From: an uncultured Lachnospiraceae bacterium
GTDB taxonomy: Bacteria; Bacillota; Clostridia; Lachnospirales; Lachnospiraceae
Length of the DNA: 64,000 nt
Direction of reading: 5' to 3'
NCBI GenBank assembly: GCA_900315735.1
Contig: ONAD01000010.1
Coordinates: 30,642-94,641 of the forward strand
A program made the position numbers and the translations under genes. Below are positions 60,706 through 64,000 of the stretch, piece after piece; the stretch's first letter is position 1, and each line of letters starts with the position of its first letter. The notes below the pieces were generated by a model, which made no database searches, was not told where the DNA came from, and saw nothing but the letters and a program-made list of their open reading frames with translations.

Positions 60706-61736
60706 TTCCCCATCACCTTTCTTAATGTGCTTATCAGACGCTCATTCTCTGCCTGTCCTCTTACTGCAATCCGATAATACCCTTTCGACAGGCCTCTGTA
60801 ATTTCCACAGTCCCGAATCAAAATCTGCTTTTTTAAAAGCAGCTCATACAACGGCAGTTCTGTGTAAAATAAAAGGAAATCTGCCCGGGACGGATACACC
60901 CGGAAACCTAAGGATGTCAGTTCCTTTATCAAAAAGCTCCGCTGCTCTTTTATGAGTTTCCTGCTTTTCTCGATAAATTCCGTTTCTTTTGCTGCGGCAC
61001 ATCCTGCCATCTGGGCAAATACCGATAAGTTCCATTCCGGAAGCTGTCTTGCAATCTTCTGACAGACTTCCCTGTTCCGGCAGATAAGATAACCCAGCCG
61101 GACTCCCGGTATTGCAAAGGTCTTGGTAAATGCTCTCACCTGAATCAAACTCTCACATTTCATGGCAGCTTCCATTTTTTCATAAAGCGCAGCTTCTTCG
61201 CAAAATGGCAGAAAGCATTCATCTACCACCGCCATTATATCAAGTTCCTGACACCGCTTTAAAATTCCTTTTAAAATCTCCGGTGGAATTAACTGCCCGG
61301 TGGGATTATTGGGATTGGCAAGATAAATAAGCTCTGTTTCTTTATCCAGTGCCTCGATAAAGTCCTCTCCCAGCACAAAATTGTCCCGCTCCCGCAACGG
61401 GAAATAGCTTACCTCACAGTCTTCCACTCCGGCTGCCCACTCATAGCCATAAAAAGAAGGAACCGGAATCAATATTTTCTTTGGCTTTAATGCATGAAGA
61501 ATCGCAAGAAAAAGTTCGGAAGCTCCATTTCCACACAATATCTCATCTGTCGATACCTTATCCATCTCAGCAATGGCTGCCTTCAGCTTCTCCTGCCTGA
61601 TGTCCGGATACTGGCTGCATAAAGGCACCGCTTCCCGAAGGGCTTCCTCTACGGACGCCGGTGCGCCCAGCGGATTGATATTTACAGAATAATCTAACGA
61701 TATGCAATTGCGGTAGATGTCTCCTCCATGTATCAT
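60702..61736 (-). CDS. cobD: Threonine-phosphate decarboxylase CobD-type
   Basis: PLP enzyme that makes (R)-1-amino-2-propanol phosphate for the nucleotide loop. The 344 residues begin MIHGGDIYRN, then SLDYSVNINPLGAP, LCGNGASELFLAIL, LANPNNPTGQLIPPE, VVDECFLPFCEE, and FTKTFAIPGVRLGYLI with the PLP Lys. The ATG at 61734-61736 was chosen because AAGGAAC lies upstream; an ATG nine codons earlier has its purine run directly against it. HisC is the near relative; the cluster decides for CobD. Confidence 0.88.
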   Translation of the reverse strand: MIHGGDIYRNCISLDYSVNINPLGAPASVEEALREAVPLCSQYPDIRQEKLKAAIAEMDKVSTDEILCGNGASELFLAILHALKPKKILIPVPSFYGYEWAAGVEDCEVSYFPLRERDNFVLGEDFIEALDKETELIYLANPNNPTGQLIPPEILKGILKRCQELDIMAVVDECFLPFCEEAALYEKMEAAMKCESLIQVRAFTKTFAIPGVRLGYLICRNREVCQKIARQLPEWNLSVFAQMAGCAAAKETEFIEKSRKLIKEQRSFLIKELTSLGFRVYPSRADFLLFYTELPLYELLLKKQILIRDCGNYRGLSKGYYRIAVRGQAENERLISTLRKVMGK

Positions 61737-61771
61737 ATTCCTGTTCCTTTCCTTATTTTTCATCCTTTAAA

Positions 61772-62740
61772 TCATATAAAGAATAACAATCCCATCACCA
61801 AAAGGCAAATGCCTTCACATAAAAATGCAGTCGCATACAAAAGCCGGTTTGCTCTTTTGATGTCCTCATATTCCACCGGACGCAGTGCATCTCCGATAAA
61901 TGGCTTTTTCACCAGTTTGCCAAAATACCAGGCATCTCCTGCCAGCTGTATGGACAATGCTCCTGCACAGACTGCCTCTGTCTGGGCAGAGTTTGGGCTG
62001 GCATGATGATACCGGTCTCTCCTATAAATGTAATATGCATGTTTGCCGTCATATTCTTTTCCAAGGAAATACGTCCCTGCAATCATCAGATATGCACTGA
62101 TGCGGGATGGGATATAATTGCAGACATCATCGAATTTTGCAGCAGCTCTGCCAAAGTAAAGATAACGTTCATTCTTATATCCTACCATGGAATCCATCGT
62201 ATTGACTGCCTTGTAAAAAATTCCCAACACCGGTCCGCCAAGCGCAGTATATATCATCGGTGCAATGACTCCGTCCGAAGTATTTTCCGCAACCGTTTCA
62301 ATGGCAGCCTTTGCCACTCCGGTTTCATCCAGCCGCTCGGTATCTCTTCCTACAATCATGGAAACTGCATGTCTTGCCGCTATAAGGTCATTCTCCTTTA
62401 AACATTTATATACCTTCATGCTTTCTACGTTCAGGCATTTTGTAGCAAGAATCTGATAGGTCATTATCATTTCTAAAATGATGCCCGCCACCGGATGAAT
62501 CCGGTATGCCAGAATAAGAAGAAGTGCGGTCACTATAAGAACTGTCAGTAAAACAATTGCAACCATTCCCCACCCTGCTCTTACAAGGTGTTTCTCGCTG
62601 CACTCCTTTTTATTCATCCTTTTTTCCAAAATCCCTATAAAATTTCCAATCAATCGGATGGGATGTGGCAGCCAGTATGGATCTCCCAAAAGAAGGTCCA
62701 GGCAAAATCCCAGTCCGAATGCAATCATGTGATAAATCAT
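61772..62740 (-). CDS. cbiB: Adenosylcobinamide-phosphate synthase CbiB
   Basis: Membrane enzyme that joins aminopropanol phosphate to adenosylcobyric acid. The 322 residues, with about five helices, show LGFCLDLLLGDPYWLPHPIR, ISMIVGRDTERLDETGVAKA, TVAENTSDGVIAPMIYTALG, and KFDDVCNYIPSRISAYLMI. The ATG overlaps the cobC stop (ATGA). Confidence 0.94.
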   Translation of the reverse strand: MIYHMIAFGLGFCLDLLLGDPYWLPHPIRLIGNFIGILEKRMNKKECSEKHLVRAGWGMVAIVLLTVLIVTALLLILAYRIHPVAGIILEMIMTYQILATKCLNVESMKVYKCLKENDLIAARHAVSMIVGRDTERLDETGVAKAAIETVAENTSDGVIAPMIYTALGGPVLGIFYKAVNTMDSMVGYKNERYLYFGRAAAKFDDVCNYIPSRISAYLMIAGTYFLGKEYDGKHAYYIYRRDRYHHASPNSAQTEAVCAGALSIQLAGDAWYFGKLVKKPFIGDALRPVEYEDIKRANRLLYATAFLCEGICLLVMGLLFFI

Positions 62741-63501
62741 ATTTTAATCTCCTCAAGGGAATCTAACTTCCATTCTCCCCCACAAATTCTGAGCTTGCAG
62801 TAGTAGCCGCCTCCGTTTTTCACCTGATAATCAAAATAGTTTCCGCCTGCCAGTATATGAAGTAACGCCATAATCGTGCCACCATGCACGACCGCTGTTA
62901 TGTTCCGGGGCTGACTTTCTGTCATCTGATTTTCTGCTATTTGATTTTCTGCTATTTGATTTTCTGTCATCTGACTTTCTGCTATCTGTTTTTCAGGCTC
63001 CCGGAGTTCTGCTATCTGACTCTTTGATGACGTCTTTGCAGTATCTGCTACTTCTCCGGCAATTTTCTCCTCTATGATTTTTGTTGCGGCATGAAGTCCC
63101 CTTTGACACCGTTTTATATATTCCTGCTGGCTCTCACCTTCCGGAAAAGGCAGTGTACCATTGCTGTCAATCCATTTCTGATAATAGGCATCATTTTTTA
63201 AATCTTCGTAATTCTTTCCCTCATATGCCCCAAAATTCATCTCCCGCCATTCTTCTATCGGATAAGCTTTGATTCCCGGAAAAAGAATACCGGCACTCTC
63301 CTGGCAGCGCAGCATCGGACTAATGAAAAGCAGCCAGGGTTTTCTTAAAATGCCTTTTTCTGTGAGAATCTCTAACTGCTTTCTGCCTTCTTCCGATAAG
63401 GCTTCTTCTGTTACGCCTAAGTACCGATGCTCCTGATTTGACGGAGTCTTTCCATGACGGATAAGACATAAATCTATTTTAATCTCTGGCTGATTCCACA
63501 T
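62737..63501 (-). CDS. cobC: Alpha-ribazole-phosphatase-like histidine phosphatase
   Basis: Phosphatase of 254 residues: LIRHGKTPSNQEHRYLG, LFISPMLRCQESAGI, MNFGAYEGKNYEDLKND and the second His in TAVVHGGTIMALLH. In the cobalamin pathway CobC removes phosphate from alpha-ribazole phosphate or adenosylcobalamin phosphate. Odd: residues about 157-196 are an insert of QIAEN/QMTE-type five-residue repeats between the two catalytic parts. It overlaps the cobU-like gene by 28 nt. Confidence 0.85.
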   Translation of the reverse strand: MWNQPEIKIDLCLIRHGKTPSNQEHRYLGVTEEALSEEGRKQLEILTEKGILRKPWLLFISPMLRCQESAGILFPGIKAYPIEEWREMNFGAYEGKNYEDLKNDAYYQKWIDSNGTLPFPEGESQQEYIKRCQRGLHAATKIIEEKIAGEVADTAKTSSKSQIAELREPEKQIAESQMTENQIAENQIAENQMTESQPRNITAVVHGGTIMALLHILAGGNYFDYQVKNGGGYYCKLRICGGEWKLDSLEEIKI

Positions 63502-63878
63502 ACCATGCGTTCTACCCTTTCTGCCCTCTCGGCAATCCGAATCTGTAGTCTTCCGGTCCGTTCCCTGTAATCCCGTTCCAAAGCATCTATCGGTACAATT
63601 CCGTTTCCAATCTCATCACAGATGAAAATGAGTCCCGGATATGTTTCCAGTAATTGAGCCGATAACTGCTCCACATCTGCCTGTTGCTCAAGACATTTCC
63701 GAACCCACAGGTGTAAATGGTTGATGACCGGATTTTCGAATGCCTGAATCTCTTTTACAATTTTCTCCCAGTCTGTGGGAAGGTTTTCGCCCTCTATCAC
63801 CTGACCTTTACATTCCGGGTGAAGCTTTAACACATATTCCTTTTTTCCCTGATAACATCCGCCAAAAAATAATTCCAT
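63474..63878 (-). CDS. cobU: Shortened CobU-type kinase/guanylyltransferase
   Basis: CobU phosphorylates adenosylcobinamide and adds GMP. Only 134 residues here against the usual 170-190. The P-loop reads FGGCYQGKKEYV instead of GGxxSGKS, and the middle part with the histidine that carries GMP seems to be missing. The C-terminal half is typical (FICDEIGNGIVPIDALERDY, then GRLQIRIAERAERVERMVCG). So kinase and transferase activity are both in doubt; it may be a divergent clade form. AAAGGAA precedes the ATG. Confidence 0.75.
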   Translation of the reverse strand: MELFFGGCYQGKKEYVLKLHPECKGQVIEGENLPTDWEKIVKEIQAFENPVINHLHLWVRKCLEQQADVEQLSAQLLETYPGLIFICDEIGNGIVPIDALERDYRERTGRLQIRIAERAERVERMVCGISQRLK

Positions 63879-63904
63879 GATTTTTCCTTTCTAGCCTGCT
63901 ATAT

Positions 63905-63963
63905 AAAAAAGTGTCTTCGACACTCTCAGCTCCCCTGACCCCTCATTCATGAGGGGAAGGGGT
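63905..63963 (-). terminator. Leader terminator before cobU
   Basis: On the minus strand AGTGTC-GAA-GACACT followed by TTTTT, 25 nt before the cobU ATG (63910-63924), preceded by a hairpin CCCCTC/GAGGGG (63939-63956). A terminator directly before the first gene suggests leader control, perhaps by a second B12 riboswitch beyond the window edge. The rest of 63879-64000 holds nothing else I can name. Confidence 0.65.
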
Positions 63964-64000
63964 TTCCCTTTGTCTTTCTTTATTGTAAAATTCTATTATG

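Overview
The window reads as chromosome of a motile, Gram-positive anaerobe of the Lachnospiraceae type (near Roseburia, Agathobacter or Butyrivibrio). The evidence is a Bacillus/Clostridium-like late flagellar cluster with fliW-csrA and sigma-28 promoters, the anaerobic (cbi-type) cobalamin pathway with fused enzymes, lipoprotein signal peptides with no outer-membrane partners, and low-to-mid G+C. Genus and species are inference. No rRNA, tRNA or CRISPR array was seen.

Layout. (1) 1-11242, minus strand: late flagellar genes in the order flgM, flgN, flgK (two tandem paralogues), flgL, fliW, csrA, flaG, fliD, fliS, a fliT-like gene, then a flagellin gene cut by the window edge. Three sigma-28-type promoters sit before flgM, flaG and flagellin. 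The flagellin leader holds a hairpin with GGA in its loop, as expected of a CsrA site. (2) 11401-12865: an intact IS3-family element inserted in the loop of a native terminator hairpin. (3) 12909-22675, minus strand: a close-packed gene row. It holds an ABC exporter pair, a small ORF, a Lon-like AAA+ ATPase without protease, a TPR plus alkaline-phosphatase-fold enzyme, a nucleotidyltransferase-aminotransferase fusion, a 76-residue CxxC protein and a membrane protein. Its function is unknown; a surface or flagellar phospho-modification role is a guess from the domains. (4) 22799-33168: housekeeping and accessory genes, including an Rpn-type nuclease, a kinase-fold protein, an MBL hydrolase, bioB with a BirA operator, a C69 dipeptidase, a YARHG protein, an NhaC antiporter, rsmH and thrH. 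(5) 33360-41499: a membrane diguanylate cyclase, then an amino/hydroxy-acid locus (racemase-like protein, NhaC antiporter, aminotransferase, D-2-hydroxyacid dehydrogenase) divergent from a Crp/Fnr regulator and an AEC transporter. (6) 41722-46030: a zinc-ribbon membrane protein, a small unknown, a histidine phosphatase and a chemoreceptor. (7) 46100-63878, minus strand: cobalamin genes. The upstream block runs cobU, cobC, cbiB, cobD, cbiC, cbiD, cbiF, cbiG, cbiH, cbiJET, cbiA, cbiL. A cobalamin riboswitch with an intrinsic terminator follows, then a second transcript with a lipoprotein CbiK chelatase and a BtuFCD-like importer.

How it works together. The flagellar block carries the parts of the FliW-CsrA-flagellin feedback loop known from Bacillus subtilis, plus FlgM for sigma-28 timing. 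The cobalamin block covers most steps from sirohydrochlorin to adenosylcobinamide-GDP, but cbiP, cobS and cobT are not in the window. The only chelatase seen here is predicted to be anchored outside the membrane. It is linked to a B12-type importer by the riboswitch, and its C-terminus is broken by a run of ten A.
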